Positions 35,893 through 45,290 of a stretch of DNA of 64,000 nucleotides are shown here, piece after piece. Every line of letters starts with the position of its first letter. The first letter of the stretch is position 1. The stretch comes from Bowmanella dokdonensis (GTDB lineage Bacteria; Pseudomonadota; Gammaproteobacteria; Enterobacterales; Alteromonadaceae), in the NCBI RefSeq assembly GCF_017254865.1, contig NZ_JAFKCV010000004.1:1-64000 (forward strand). The letters are read 5' to 3'. Both the position numbers and the translations under genes were made by a program. The notes beneath the pieces were generated by a model. That model was not told where the DNA came from and ran no database searches. It saw only the letters and a program-made list of their open reading frames with translations.

Positions 35893-37050
35893 TTACCCCC
35901 TGGCAAATGCGCTGATGATATTAAGGCGCAGGGCGTTAACCGCCGGTACTATGCCGGTGATGAGCCCCAGTAACAGCATATAGCCCAGTGCCTGGAGCAG
36001 GATATCCGACCCCAGCACCAGATTGGGCAGGAAGCGGGCCATCATCTCTGACAGAAACCTGACCACCAGAAAAGCCGCGCCGATGCCCAACAGCCCGCCG
36101 AGAAAAGACAGCAGACAGGACTCGGTGAGGATCATGCGGAATATACGCGGACTGGAAAAGCCCAGGGTTTTTAGCACGGCGATCTCATTGGTGCGTTCGC
36201 GCACTGCCAATACCATGGTATTGCCCACCAACACCAGAATGGTGAAGAAGGCCATAAAGACCACCCCGAAGATGATCAGGCCGATATTGCCGATCTGCTC
36301 GATAAAGGCTTTATTAAAGGCTTTTTCCGTGTCGGTGTCGGTTTCGGCCTGGGAGTTGGCAAAGTTCTCGTCGATGGCCTTGGCCACCTGCTCGTTAAGG
36401 GCCGGGTCCTCGGTGGTGAGCACTATCCAGCCCACGTAATCACCACCCCAGCTCTGGGTTTCCATAAAGTATTTGTAGTGGAACACCATATAGCCGGTGT
36501 CAATTTGCGGGTCATTAGCGGTAAAGATGCCTTCCACCACCAGGTCCCAGGTCTGGCCACCGTCCTTGTGCGAGAAAATACTGGAGGAGATGGGAATACG
36601 ATCGCCGATCTGCCAGTTGTTGACCTTGGCCAGCCGCTCACCCACCAACACGCCGGCCTGATTGGCCAGCCAACTGGCTTTTTGCTGTGGATCCACCACC
36701 AGCTCTTCATAGACCTCGAAGTAACTCTCAGGAGCCACTGCCATGGTGACTATCTGATTGGCCGGTTCCTGATAGTAGCCGCCAAACCAGTTGGCGTGTG
36801 TCACATGCTCTACGCCGTCGATGCTGCGCACCTTGTTTACATAGGCATAGGGCAAAGGCTGGGTAAAGTTGATCTTGTTAAACACCACCAGGCGGTTATC
36901 AGCGGACATTTCCACGCCTGAGTTAAGGGCCCCCTGCAAGGCGGTGACTGCACCGAAAATCAGAAAGGCGATAAAAATGGCAAAACACGTCAGAAACAGC
37001 CGCAGTTTTTTGCGGGTCAGATTTTTATAGACCAGATAGAAGTCCTTCAT
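35893..37050 (-). CDS. ABC exporter permease (MacB/LolC-type, FtsX domain), first permease
   Basis: A 385-residue paralogue of the next gene: N-terminal helix (LRLFLTCFAIFIAFLIFGAV), periplasmic domain and three C-terminal helices with NEIAVLKTLGFSSPRIF. The start overlaps the ATPase stop as ATGA. Two different permeases plus one ATPase imply a heterodimeric membrane part. Confidence 0.9.
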   Translation of the reverse strand: MKDFYLVYKNLTRKKLRLFLTCFAIFIAFLIFGAVTALQGALNSGVEMSADNRLVVFNKINFTQPLPYAYVNKVRSIDGVEHVTHANWFGGYYQEPANQIVTMAVAPESYFEVYEELVVDPQQKASWLANQAGVLVGERLAKVNNWQIGDRIPISSSIFSHKDGGQTWDLVVEGIFTANDPQIDTGYMVFHYKYFMETQSWGGDYVGWIVLTTEDPALNEQVAKAIDENFANSQAETDTDTEKAFNKAFIEQIGNIGLIIFGVVFMAFFTILVLVGNTMVLAVRERTNEIAVLKTLGFSSPRIFRMILTESCLLSFLGGLLGIGAAFLVVRFLSEMMARFLPNLVLGSDILLQALGYMLLLGLITGIVPAVNALRLNIISAFARG

Positions 37051-37760
37051 AGAGAAACTTCCTCTGCTGGTACGCCGCCCTCCCTGACAAACTGGCCTTT
37101 ATCCAGGTGCAGGGTATGGGTGGCGTATTTGGCCGCTGCCGGGTCGTGGGTCACCATCAGTATGGTCTTGCCGAATTCGCGGTTGAGCAGTTGCAGCATC
37201 TCCAGAATTTCATCTGCGGTGCGCCTGTCCAGATCCCCTGTAGGCTCGTCACACAGCAGCAGTTTTGGGTCGGACACCACGGCCCGGGCGATAGCCACCC
37301 GTTGCAACTGCCCGCCGGACATCTCCGCCGGCATATGTTTGGCCCGATCCGCCAAACCCACCAGTTGAAGCGCGGTGTCCACCCGCTGCTGACGTTCTTT
37401 GGCACTCAGATTGGTCAGCAGCAGGGGCAGCTCGACGTTTTTGGCCGCATTGAGCATGGGCATCAGGTTATAAAACTGAAAAATAAAGCCGATGTTGTTG
37501 GCCCGCCACTTGGCCAGTTGGCTTTCGCTCAGACTGTCGATGCGGCTGCCGTCGAACCAGACTTCCCCCGAGGTGGGTTGATCCACCCCTCCGAGCAGGT
37601 TGAGCAGGGTGGTCTTGCCCGAACCGGACGGACCCATAATGGCCAGGAAATCACCGCGCTTTATCTGCATATCCAGGTTGTCGAAAATGCTGATGGTTTC
37701 CTTACCCTTGGTAAAGCGCTTGGAGACCTTGTTCAGTTCAAACAGATTGTCTTGATTCAT
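37047..37760 (-). CDS. ABC transporter ATP-binding protein (MacB/LolD type)
   Basis: A 237-residue nucleotide-binding subunit with Walker A GPSGSGKTTLLNLLGG, Q-loop region FIFQFYNLMPMLNAAKNVELP typical of the MacB/LolD group, signature MSGGQLQRVAIARA, Walker B LLLCDEPTGDLD and the H-loop VTHDPAAAKYA. Overlaps the first permease gene by four bases. Confidence 0.94.
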   Translation of the reverse strand: MNQDNLFELNKVSKRFTKGKETISIFDNLDMQIKRGDFLAIMGPSGSGKTTLLNLLGGVDQPTSGEVWFDGSRIDSLSESQLAKWRANNIGFIFQFYNLMPMLNAAKNVELPLLLTNLSAKERQQRVDTALQLVGLADRAKHMPAEMSGGQLQRVAIARAVVSDPKLLLCDEPTGDLDRRTADEILEMLQLLNREFGKTILMVTHDPAAAKYATHTLHLDKGQFVREGGVPAEEVSL

Positions 37761-37782
37761 GGCAATTCCCTTAAGGTGTGAC

Positions 37783-38814
37783 TCAGGTTTTCTGAAAAGC
37801 GACCTTGACGCCCATATCGGGCAGAATTCTCGGATCGCTCTCTTCCAGTTTGATTCTTACCTGCACCGTGGCCTTGGCCCGGTCGGCAGTGGGGATAATG
37901 GCGATGACAGAGGCCGGAATTGTCCAGTCCGGATAGGCGTCCAGATGGGCGTCCACTTTCTGGCCGGGGAAGACCCGGCCGATAAAGGCCTCGTTCACAT
38001 CCACCTCGATTTCCAGCGACTCCATATCCACTATGGTGCAGATACCGGTGCGGGTGAATCCGCCACCGGCCGAAGTGGGGGCGACAATTTCACCGGGCTG
38101 GGCATTTTTCTCCGTCACCACGCCGCCAAAAGGGGCGCGAATGGTGTGATCATCCAACCGTTCCTGCTGGCGTCTGGCTTCCAGTCTGGCCACCAGGATA
38201 TCCGCCTCAGCGCTTTCCAGGCTGGCGGTCAGACTCTGTAACTGGCTCATGGCGCGGGTCCGCTCGGCTTCACTGGAATAATCATTGCTGCTGATGCGCT
38301 GGTTATTGCGCCGGGCTTCTTCCAGATCCGCCTGCATGGCGTTTTTCCGGGCAATCAGGGCTTTGACCTGGGCATGGGCCAACTCCAGGCTGACGCTGGC
38401 CAGGGCATTGTCCAGTTGCGCCAGCACCTGGCCTTCGGTGACCTGCATGCCTTCTTCCACATTTACTTGTGTGATCAGCCCCATAATTTCGGCAGAGACC
38501 GTGGCCGTGCGCCTGGCAGTGATGTAGCCGGATGAATTAAGAATGCTTTGGTTGTCAGTCGCCCTGACTGCGGGTTTTGGCTCGGCCGCCTTTTCCTCAG
38601 CCGGCCTTGGAGCATTTTTTCTGGCCTGGACGTTGTCCTGTCCGGCCTGAACCGGGCCGCTCAGTGTCAGGGTCAGCCAGTAGGTCAGACCTGCGCTGAG
38701 CAGCATCGCCACCAGCAGGTGCCAGACCTTCAGGCCGGACGCCTCCTGCTTGTCGCTGGGGTGGATCTTCAGTTGTTGCAGTAGCGCGCTTTTGTCGTTT
38801 TGGTTATTGGCCAT
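37783..38814 (-). CDS. Periplasmic adaptor of the ABC exporter (HlyD/MacA family)
   Basis: A 343-residue membrane-fusion protein with one N-terminal helix (VWHLLVAMLLSAGLTYWLTLTL), a variable linker, the lipoyl halves (QVNVEEGMQVTEGQVLAQLD and DHTIRAPFGGVVTEKNAQPGEI), a coiled-coil hairpin and a beta-barrel. First gene of the four-gene export operon. Together this is a mechanotransmission-type ABC system; cargo (antimicrobial, lipid, peptide) is unknown. Confidence 0.92.
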   Translation of the reverse strand: MANNQNDKSALLQQLKIHPSDKQEASGLKVWHLLVAMLLSAGLTYWLTLTLSGPVQAGQDNVQARKNAPRPAEEKAAEPKPAVRATDNQSILNSSGYITARRTATVSAEIMGLITQVNVEEGMQVTEGQVLAQLDNALASVSLELAHAQVKALIARKNAMQADLEEARRNNQRISSNDYSSEAERTRAMSQLQSLTASLESAEADILVARLEARRQQERLDDHTIRAPFGGVVTEKNAQPGEIVAPTSAGGGFTRTGICTIVDMESLEIEVDVNEAFIGRVFPGQKVDAHLDAYPDWTIPASVIAIIPTADRAKATVQVRIKLEESDPRILPDMGVKVAFQKT

Positions 38815-38943
38815 TTGATTGGATTGTGATCTTTTGTGTGAAACAGTCCCTGAATATGCCTAATCATTACACAGTCAGGAAAAATTAAAATAGGTCAAAA
38901 GTCATTCTCTTTAGCTTTATTTCTGTCGGGCACCATTCAGCCG

Positions 38944-38966
38944 AAAAAAAGGGAGCCTAAGCTCCC
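38944..38966 (-). terminator. Terminator of the opgGH operon
   Basis: GGGAGC / GCTCCC stem with loop CTAA; on the minus strand it is followed by a seven-T run, about 40 bases after the opgH stop. Confidence 0.85.
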
Positions 38967-39004
38967 TTTGTTGTACCGGTTAATGGCAGACTGTGGGCCA
39001 GCGG

Positions 39005-40969
39005 TCAGTTACTCAAACTGGGCAGCCCGGAGGGCAGAGGCCCCTGATCGAAACGCTGTATCGGCATCTCCTGCCAGTGTTCCGCAGGCAGGGGTGGGGC
39101 CAGAGCCTCTTGATCCTGATGGGCAGGCATGTTGGCCAACCGGATACGCAGGGCGCGAAGAACCTCGGGTTCGCGATGTTCGCTTGGGCTGACAAAGATA
39201 CCCAGTCGGCGCGCCCAGCGACCCAGTGTCAGACTGCTGGAGAAACGGATAATGGGTGCAGCCAGTACCAGCCCCAGCAATACCGGCATCATCCACCAGA
39301 ACAGCACCGGGGTAAACAGATAGGTGATAGTGCCCCACAGCAAGGCGATCAGGCTGGCGGGCGCGGAGCGGCGAAGTGAGTCTGACCAGGGCACCATCCT
39401 GCCTTCCCTGGCCTGGGCATTCCAACTGACCTGATAACCCAGGAATACGCTGAGTACGAAGAAGGCATGGTAAACCATCATCAAAGGCGCAATCATCACG
39501 GCAAACAGGGCTTCAACCAGTGCGCCAAAGCCGAGTCGCCACGCGCCACCAAACTCTTCACGGCGATACATCATGGCCAGTATGACGGCGAACAGCTTGG
39601 GCAGCATCAGCAGGCCGGCGGTGACCAGCAGCAGGGCATGGATCAGGCCGGTTTCCGCCACCTGCCAGTTGGGGAACAACTGGTACTGACGGTCAAAAAA
39701 GGTGTTTTCGCTGGTGGCCAGAATCAGTGCATCGGCAGTGCTGAGCAGCAACATCAACAACCAGATCAGCGACGAGATGTACGCCAGGGCGCCCATAAAG
39801 AAATGCACCCTGCTGGTCATACACAGCCCCGTACTGCCCAGCAGCCCCAGGTGCTGGATATTCCCCTGCACCCAACGTCTGTCGCGGGTGGCGTAATCGA
39901 GGATATTGCTGGGCACTTCCTCGTAGCTGCCTGGCAAATCAGCCAACAGATAAACCTCCCAGCCGGCGCGGCTGAGCAGGGCTGCTTCCACAAAATCATG
40001 GCTGAGTATATCGCCGCCAAAGGGGGCGGGTCCTTCCAGGGTGGGCAGGCCGCAGTGACGCATAAATGCCGACAAACGGATAATGGCATTGTGTCCCCAG
40101 TAGTTACCGCTGTCCGTCTGCCAGAACGCCAGCCCCGTGGCCAGCATCGGGCAATAGAGTATCGAGGCGAACTGCAGGAAACGACCGAATAAGGTAGTCT
40201 GGCGCACCGGAATCGGTACTGTCTGGATAAGGCCCGCCCGGGGATTTTTCTCCATGGCGTGCACCAGGGTCAGCATGCTCTGTGCGCTCATGATGCTGTC
40301 TGCGTCCAGAACAATCATGTGCTCGTAGGCATGGCCCCAGCGCTGGCAGAAATCTGCCAGGTTCCCCACCTTGCGATGGGTATTCTTTTCCCGGCGACGA
40401 TAGAAAGCATGGCCTGCCAGCTTACCCAGGCGCTTTTGCATGGCGGCCCAGGCAGCCAGTTCCGCCTGTGCCAGCTCTGGCTTACGGGTATCGCTGAGCA
40501 TATAGAAATCAAACTTATCCATGTGCCCCGAGCTGGCCAGTGCGCGCAGACAGGTCTCAAAACCCGCCATGATGCGATCGGTGTCTTCATTGTAAACGGG
40601 CATCACCACAGCGGTACGGGCATGGGGCTTGTCAGTGCAAAGGGGCGTTTGCAACTGGGGCTTGAGGCTTAAGGGGTCCCGCCGCAGCAGTTGCAGGGCA
40701 AAGCCGATCATGGCGCTCCAGAATGCACAGGCAATCCAACTGAAGCTGATGGCAAACAGCACCAGTAAGACTATCTCCAGTGCAGTGAGGCTGTTAGCCA
40801 TCAGGATGGTGGTCATCATGCCGACACCTGCAGCGGCACTGGTACTGACCAACAGAAAGAAAAACCATTGGCGGGTTTTCTTCCAGCCCATGCGGATTGT
40901 CAGCCTGTCTGCATTTGGAGACAGTTCGTGGGTATGCGCATTATTTGATGTCGCTTGGATTCCAGACAT
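39005..40969 (-). CDS. opgH: Glucans biosynthesis glucosyltransferase H
   Basis: Inner-membrane GT2 family enzyme that polymerises glucose from UDP-glucose for osmoregulated periplasmic glucans. The 654-residue protein has membrane helices at both ends and a GT2 domain with VVMPVYNEDTDRIMAGFETC, the DxD-like VLDADSIMSA, a GGDILSHDFVEAALLSRAGW block and the acceptor-site motif RDRRWVQGNIQH. Compared with E. coli OpgH (847 residues) it lacks most of the long N-terminal extension. Overlaps opgG by 29 bases, so the two are coupled. Confidence 0.93.
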   Translation of the reverse strand: MSGIQATSNNAHTHELSPNADRLTIRMGWKKTRQWFFFLLVSTSAAAGVGMMTTILMANSLTALEIVLLVLFAISFSWIACAFWSAMIGFALQLLRRDPLSLKPQLQTPLCTDKPHARTAVVMPVYNEDTDRIMAGFETCLRALASSGHMDKFDFYMLSDTRKPELAQAELAAWAAMQKRLGKLAGHAFYRRREKNTHRKVGNLADFCQRWGHAYEHMIVLDADSIMSAQSMLTLVHAMEKNPRAGLIQTVPIPVRQTTLFGRFLQFASILYCPMLATGLAFWQTDSGNYWGHNAIIRLSAFMRHCGLPTLEGPAPFGGDILSHDFVEAALLSRAGWEVYLLADLPGSYEEVPSNILDYATRDRRWVQGNIQHLGLLGSTGLCMTSRVHFFMGALAYISSLIWLLMLLLSTADALILATSENTFFDRQYQLFPNWQVAETGLIHALLLVTAGLLMLPKLFAVILAMMYRREEFGGAWRLGFGALVEALFAVMIAPLMMVYHAFFVLSVFLGYQVSWNAQAREGRMVPWSDSLRRSAPASLIALLWGTITYLFTPVLFWWMMPVLLGLVLAAPIIRFSSSLTLGRWARRLGIFVSPSEHREPEVLRALRIRLANMPAHQDQEALAPPLPAEHWQEMPIQRFDQGPLPSGLPSLSN

Positions 40970-42584
40970 AATTCCATACCTCGGTTAGGTTTTGTTCACG
41001 CAGGTGCAATTGCAGACGCATGTCTACTGTTTGTTGCTCCCGGGGAAGTAATTTAAAGGACGCCCGCCACTGGCCATTGGGCAAGTGGTTTACTTTCAGT
41101 TCCTTGTACTCGCCTGAGGACAGTTGCAGTCTGGCTTCAACCGCCTGACTGGGGGACAGGTTGGCGAGGCCGGGCCCGGCAAAGTCCACAATGAACTGAC
41201 GAAGCTCTCTGGGGGGCGGATTGTGTTGACCAGGCAGGGCGGCCCAGCCTATGCGTGTCTGTGTCACCTGCGCCAGCGGTTCCTGATGCAACGTGCTGTC
41301 AAAGGTTTGCAGGGAATAGCTGTACTCTCTTTGTTCGCCGGCCTTAAGGGGCTGCTCTGGCACCCAGTAAGTGACGATATTGTCATTGGTTTCGTTATTG
41401 GTGGGGATCTCCACCACTTCCAGACGACCCTTGCCCCACTGTCCCTGCGGGGTGACCCAGAGGCTGGGGCGACGATGGTAATGGGCTTCCGTGTCCTGGT
41501 AATGGGCAAAGTCCCGGTCACGCTGAACCAGGCCAAAGCCTTGCGGGGAATCATCAGAAAGACTGGTGACCTGCAACTGGCGTGGGTTTCTCAAGGGACG
41601 CCAGATCCATTCATCCCTGGAGGTGTGCATCAGCACGCCGTCTGAGTCATGGATTTCCGGGCGGAAATCGTCCACGAAGCGCACTTTGTTCTCGCCATAC
41701 AGGAACATGCTGGTCATAGGTGCAATGCCCAGCTTGCTGACATCTTTGCGGGCGAACAAGCGGGCGGTAATGTCCATTTTCGTGTCCATGCCCGGTTGTA
41801 ACTCAAAGCGGTAAGCCCCGGTGACCGAAGGGCTGTCGAGGAGGGCAAAAAATACCAGATGCGCATCTTCAGGTTGGGGTTTCATCAGCCAGAACTGGCG
41901 GAAGTGCGGAAACTCTTCGCCTTCGGGCATCGCTGTGTCGATGCTCAGTCCACGGGCTGAAAGGCCATATAACTGGCCCGGCCCGACCAGACGGAAGTAG
42001 GAGGCGCCCTGGAACACCGCCACTTCATCCTTGTAGGCCGCCGTATTCAAGGGAAAATGAACCCGGAAGCCGGCGAAGCCCGCCCCCTCCACCTGTTGCT
42101 CCAAGGGAGCGGCTCTGTTGTCATAGCTGAACATACTGGGATCGAACGCTATCCGCCTGTTCACGCCATCGTGATTGACAGCTTCAATTTCCACCGGTGA
42201 GCGATACAGGAATCCAGGGTGAAAAAACTGCACTTCAAACAATGCCTGATCGTCCCACAGGGCCTGTTCAGACTTAAAGCGAATCGACCTGTACTGTTCA
42301 TAATCCATGTTCAGCCAGTTGGCGGGCAGCGGAGTGTCTGGAACCTCATGGGGTTTGGACGATAATTCCTGTGCCCGCTTGGTCATCAGGTCAAACAGCA
42401 GTTGCGCGTCTGTTTTACCCTGATTAGCGGGTAAAGCTTCCTGGGCCTGGCTAACGGCCGACAGCCACAACAGTACCAGCCAGTACCATCCCTGGCTCAA
42501 ACTGCTCCAACGTCCTTTGGGGCCAACCACATTCCGGTTACGCAAGCTCACACTCCGATAATCTGATGATGAATCCGGGCTCAT
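40941..42584 (-). CDS. opgG: Periplasmic glucans biosynthesis protein G/D
   Basis: Periplasmic protein needed to form the branched beta-glucan backbone. The 547-residue protein has a signal peptide (WYWLVLLWLSAVSQA) after a basic N-terminus, then the family's long beta-sandwich with PANWLNMDYEQYRSIRFK, LFEVQFFHPGFLYRSPVEI, AGFAGFRVHFPLN and PSLWVTPQGQWGKGRLEVVEIPT-like segments. OpgG and OpgD cannot be told apart with certainty. Upstream of opgH as in the classical opgGH operon. Confidence 0.92.
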   Translation of the reverse strand: MSPDSSSDYRSVSLRNRNVVGPKGRWSSLSQGWYWLVLLWLSAVSQAQEALPANQGKTDAQLLFDLMTKRAQELSSKPHEVPDTPLPANWLNMDYEQYRSIRFKSEQALWDDQALFEVQFFHPGFLYRSPVEIEAVNHDGVNRRIAFDPSMFSYDNRAAPLEQQVEGAGFAGFRVHFPLNTAAYKDEVAVFQGASYFRLVGPGQLYGLSARGLSIDTAMPEGEEFPHFRQFWLMKPQPEDAHLVFFALLDSPSVTGAYRFELQPGMDTKMDITARLFARKDVSKLGIAPMTSMFLYGENKVRFVDDFRPEIHDSDGVLMHTSRDEWIWRPLRNPRQLQVTSLSDDSPQGFGLVQRDRDFAHYQDTEAHYHRRPSLWVTPQGQWGKGRLEVVEIPTNNETNDNIVTYWVPEQPLKAGEQREYSYSLQTFDSTLHQEPLAQVTQTRIGWAALPGQHNPPPRELRQFIVDFAGPGLANLSPSQAVEARLQLSSGEYKELKVNHLPNGQWRASFKLLPREQQTVDMRLQLHLREQNLTEVWNYVWNPSDIK

Positions 42585-42980
42585 TGGCGCATCGCCTTAT
42601 GAGCGTCATGCCGATAAGCGCAAGAACAATACCAACCTGGACTGCTGGTCAATCCTGAGGCACCTCTCCACTCGCCAAGAATGGGATTAGTCTTATATTT
42701 ATCAATAGCTTGCATGGAGTTTTGCGCCGCGGCCCGGCAGGAGACGGCGGGAGGAGAATCAGGCTAAACAGCAGGGCGGGAAAGTATGGCTGTGGAGCAC
42801 AGCGTAAATTTGTCGTCCGCAAGAGACAGATTCGGCGGTATTAGCCCTGCCAGCAGAGAAGAACGACTGATGACACTGGCCGCAACGTTCTGTTGGCCTG
42901 CCGGTGGATAAGCCTTGTACTCTGGCAGCTCAGTTAGCTACGGCTGTTTTTTAACCGCATTTCAGTCGGTTAGCTCAAGG
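42585..42980. other. Gap upstream of opgG
   Basis: About 400 bases with no supportable ORF, RNA gene or repeat. It should hold the opgG promoter at its left end and the end of the binding-protein transcript at its right end; no clear promoter hexamers or terminator were identified. Confidence 0.35.
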
Positions 42981-43799
42981 TTATAAGCTGTCGTCAATAT
43001 GAGACAGTGGTTGGGTTGCGGCCGGAAGCTCAGGTTCAAGGCCGTGTTTTTGCCACAGGCGATCAAGCTGACCGTCCTGGTGCATTTTGTCAAACAGCTT
43101 ATCCAGTTCGCCGATCAAAATAGCGGCATCTTTGTCGAGCAGGGCGCCATGCAGGTATACCTGATCATACTGCTCGGATACCAGCAGATCGTCGGCATGC
43201 TGCGGATGACGGTGGAGATAGTGATTCAGATAGGACAAAGCCACGATCCCCATATCGGCCTTGCCCTGCAGAATCAATTCGATAATGGTCGCCTGGCTGT
43301 CCACCAGATGGATGGTGTATTGGTCGCTGAGAAAGTCCGGATCCGAATTCAGGCCGGCAAAACCATAGTGGTAGCCCAATACCCCCAGCAGCCGTTTGTC
43401 CTGTGGGGAAGTGAAGTAAGCCTGATCCCTGCCAGGCCTGTTCCGGGCAATCCAGACTTCAGCGCCCTGGTAAAAAGGCCGGCTCTGCTCAATGGGATAT
43501 TCCTGCCAGCCCCAATCGGGGCTTTCAAACATCAACAGGTCGAATTTGTCATTGGCAAAGTCCAGGTAACGTCGCCGGGCAGTGGTGGGCACCAGGTGGA
43601 ATTCAAATCTATCCTGATTCTGGTTCATCAGCGCCACCAGATCCGGTATCAGCCCTTCCTCACCCTCAGCGGAAGCCATATAAAAGGGCGGGTAATCGTA
43701 GCAGCCAACCCCCACCCGCTCGGCGGCGTAACTTAACGGACTGCAAAGAGCTGTGAGGACAGTCGCAAGAGCAATGGCCCTACTCGCCAATATCTTCAT
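42981..43799 (-). CDS. Periplasmic solute-binding protein, family 3-like
   Basis: A 272-residue secreted protein with a signal peptide ending SPLSYAA, then the type-II binding-protein fold: VGCYDYPPFYMAS at the start, LIPDLVALMNQ, FDLLMFESPDWGWQEYPIEQS, and DKLFDKMHQDGQLDRLWQKHG at the end. No ABC permease or ATPase genes are adjacent, so it may be a sensor-type protein or an orphan. It overlaps the cytosine deaminase gene by 20 bases. Confidence 0.85.
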   Translation of the reverse strand: MKILASRAIALATVLTALCSPLSYAAERVGVGCYDYPPFYMASAEGEEGLIPDLVALMNQNQDRFEFHLVPTTARRRYLDFANDKFDLLMFESPDWGWQEYPIEQSRPFYQGAEVWIARNRPGRDQAYFTSPQDKRLLGVLGYHYGFAGLNSDPDFLSDQYTIHLVDSQATIIELILQGKADMGIVALSYLNHYLHRHPQHADDLLVSEQYDQVYLHGALLDKDAAILIGELDKLFDKMHQDGQLDRLWQKHGLEPELPAATQPLSHIDDSL

Positions 43800-44217
43800 T
43801 CCAGAGTTCGGGATTGCGGGTAATAAACTCGTCCATCAGGTTGATGCAGGTGGGATCCTGCAGTACCTCCAGGTTGACGCCCCGGCTTCTCAGCAGGGCC
43901 TCCTCGCCCATAAAGGTCTTGTTTTCGCCGATGATGACCTTGGGAATGCCGTAAAGCAGAATGGCGCCGCTGCACATTGAACAGGGAGACAGGGTAGTGT
44001 AGAGCACCGACTCCCGGTAGACGCTGGCAGGCAGACGCCCGGCCTGTTCCAGGGCATCCATTTCGCCGTGCAATATGGCGCTACCCTGTTGCACCCGCCG
44101 GTTATGTCCGGCGCCGATAATCTTGCCTTCGTGTACCAGCACCGAGCCGATAGGGATGCCCCCTTCGGCCATACCTAGCCGGGCTTGCTCAATGGCGGCT
44201 TGCATAAAATTGTCCAT
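43780..44217 (-). CDS. Cytosine deaminase-like nucleoside deaminase (yeast FCY1 type)
   Basis: Zinc-dependent hydrolytic deaminase, 145 residues. The zinc/catalytic residues are His50 and Glu52 in AILHGEMDAL, and Cys79 and Cys82 in LSPCSMCSGAI. The sequence follows Saccharomyces cerevisiae cytosine deaminase closely along its length, including GGIPIGSVLV, the LYTTLSPC strand, LYGIPKVIIGEN and the C-terminal W-x-EDIGE, with the active residues at the same spacing (FCY1 His62, Glu64, Cys91, Cys94). It is not related to E. coli CodA. Cytosine to uracil is the likely reaction; guanine or another base is possible. Confidence 0.85.
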   Translation of the reverse strand: MDNFMQAAIEQARLGMAEGGIPIGSVLVHEGKIIGAGHNRRVQQGSAILHGEMDALEQAGRLPASVYRESVLYTTLSPCSMCSGAILLYGIPKVIIGENKTFMGEEALLRSRGVNLEVLQDPTCINLMDEFITRNPELWNEDIGE

Positions 44218-44337
44218 AGTTACCTTTAATCTTGCGTGCCAATATTCAGATTAGACCAGTTAAGGTCGTTTGAGAATGGTCTGTTTGAGCATATCTCCGG
44301 GCTAACGCTGTCCCGAGGCAAGTATTCACTGCCTGAA

Positions 44338-45288
44338 TCAGAACATCTCCAGACTGTCCAACACGAAGTCTGCGGCAGCCAGATCGGCTATTGCCATGCC
44401 TACCGCTTTAAACAGGTTGATGCGGGATGGCTGCCACGCAATCTGAGGGTGGCGACACAGGTCGGCCAGTTCGCCCTGAATATGCTCTTCGCCGATATGC
44501 CCCTGGGTCATGGGCAGCAAGATTTCACCTGCCTCTCTGAGGCAATTGATGCGGCTGTCCACATAGAGTCTGGTCTCCGCCACCAGGTCAGTATCAATCT
44601 CCGAAGCGCCGGCCTGATGATTGCCTATGGCATCCACCAGACATCCGGGATTCACCCAGTGGCCGGGAAACAGCGGCTTGCTGCTGGCAGTGGCGCAACT
44701 GATGATATCGGCCTGGCCCAACAACCCGGCTGAGGGCCGTACCCCACTGATATCCAATTCCGGCAGAACGGTTTTCAGGTTATCAGCCAATGCCTGAGCC
44801 TTGACCGAATCCCGCCCGACGATGTACACAGACTGGATTGGCCGCACATGGGCGTGGGCCCTGACCATATAAGGCGCCAGCTGACCGGTGCCAAACAACA
44901 CCAGGGTTTTAGCGGTCGGATTAGACAGGTAGCTGGACGCCAGCGCCGAGACGGCGGCAGTGCGCCAGTAGGTCAAACGGGTGCCATCCAACAGTGCCAG
45001 AGGTTCTCCGGTTGCGCGGCGAAAGACTATCAGCTTCGAATAGAGTCTTTCCTTGCCCTGCGAGGCATTGCCTGGGAAGTAGGTAAAGAGTTTGCAGCCA
45101 ATCAGTCGCTGATTCCAGGCCGGCAGCAGAGCCAGGGCATCGGTATCCCCACTGTTGCCATCGGGATCCAACGGCAGTACCTGGCGTGGCGGCATCTGAA
45201 AGTCTGCCGCCAGACTCTGGCGCAAATGGCCGATGAGTCCATCGAAATCCATCACTGCTTCGATTTGTGCCGCGTCGATCTGCCGCAT
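44338..45288 (-). CDS. Ornithine cyclodeaminase/mu-crystallin family, likely delta1-pyrroline-2-carboxylate reductase
   Basis: NAD(P)-dependent family member of 316 residues: YSKLIVFRRATGEPLALLDGT-like substrate site, YWRTAAVSALAS with the conserved Arg, VLFGTGQLAPYMVRAH (dinucleotide-binding loop), ADIISCATASSKPLF and KAVGMAIADLAAADFVL at the end. In hydroxyproline gene clusters members of this family reduce pyrroline-2-carboxylate, formed from trans-3-hydroxyproline, to proline, which fits this position. Last gene of the six-gene minus-strand operon, two bases after the M24 stop. Confidence 0.85.
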   Translation of the reverse strand: MRQIDAAQIEAVMDFDGLIGHLRQSLAADFQMPPRQVLPLDPDGNSGDTDALALLPAWNQRLIGCKLFTYFPGNASQGKERLYSKLIVFRRATGEPLALLDGTRLTYWRTAAVSALASSYLSNPTAKTLVLFGTGQLAPYMVRAHAHVRPIQSVYIVGRDSVKAQALADNLKTVLPELDISGVRPSAGLLGQADIISCATASSKPLFPGHWVNPGCLVDAIGNHQAGASEIDTDLVAETRLYVDSRINCLREAGEILLPMTQGHIGEEHIQGELADLCRHPQIAWQPSRINLFKAVGMAIADLAAADFVLDSLEMF

Positions 45289-45290
45289 GG

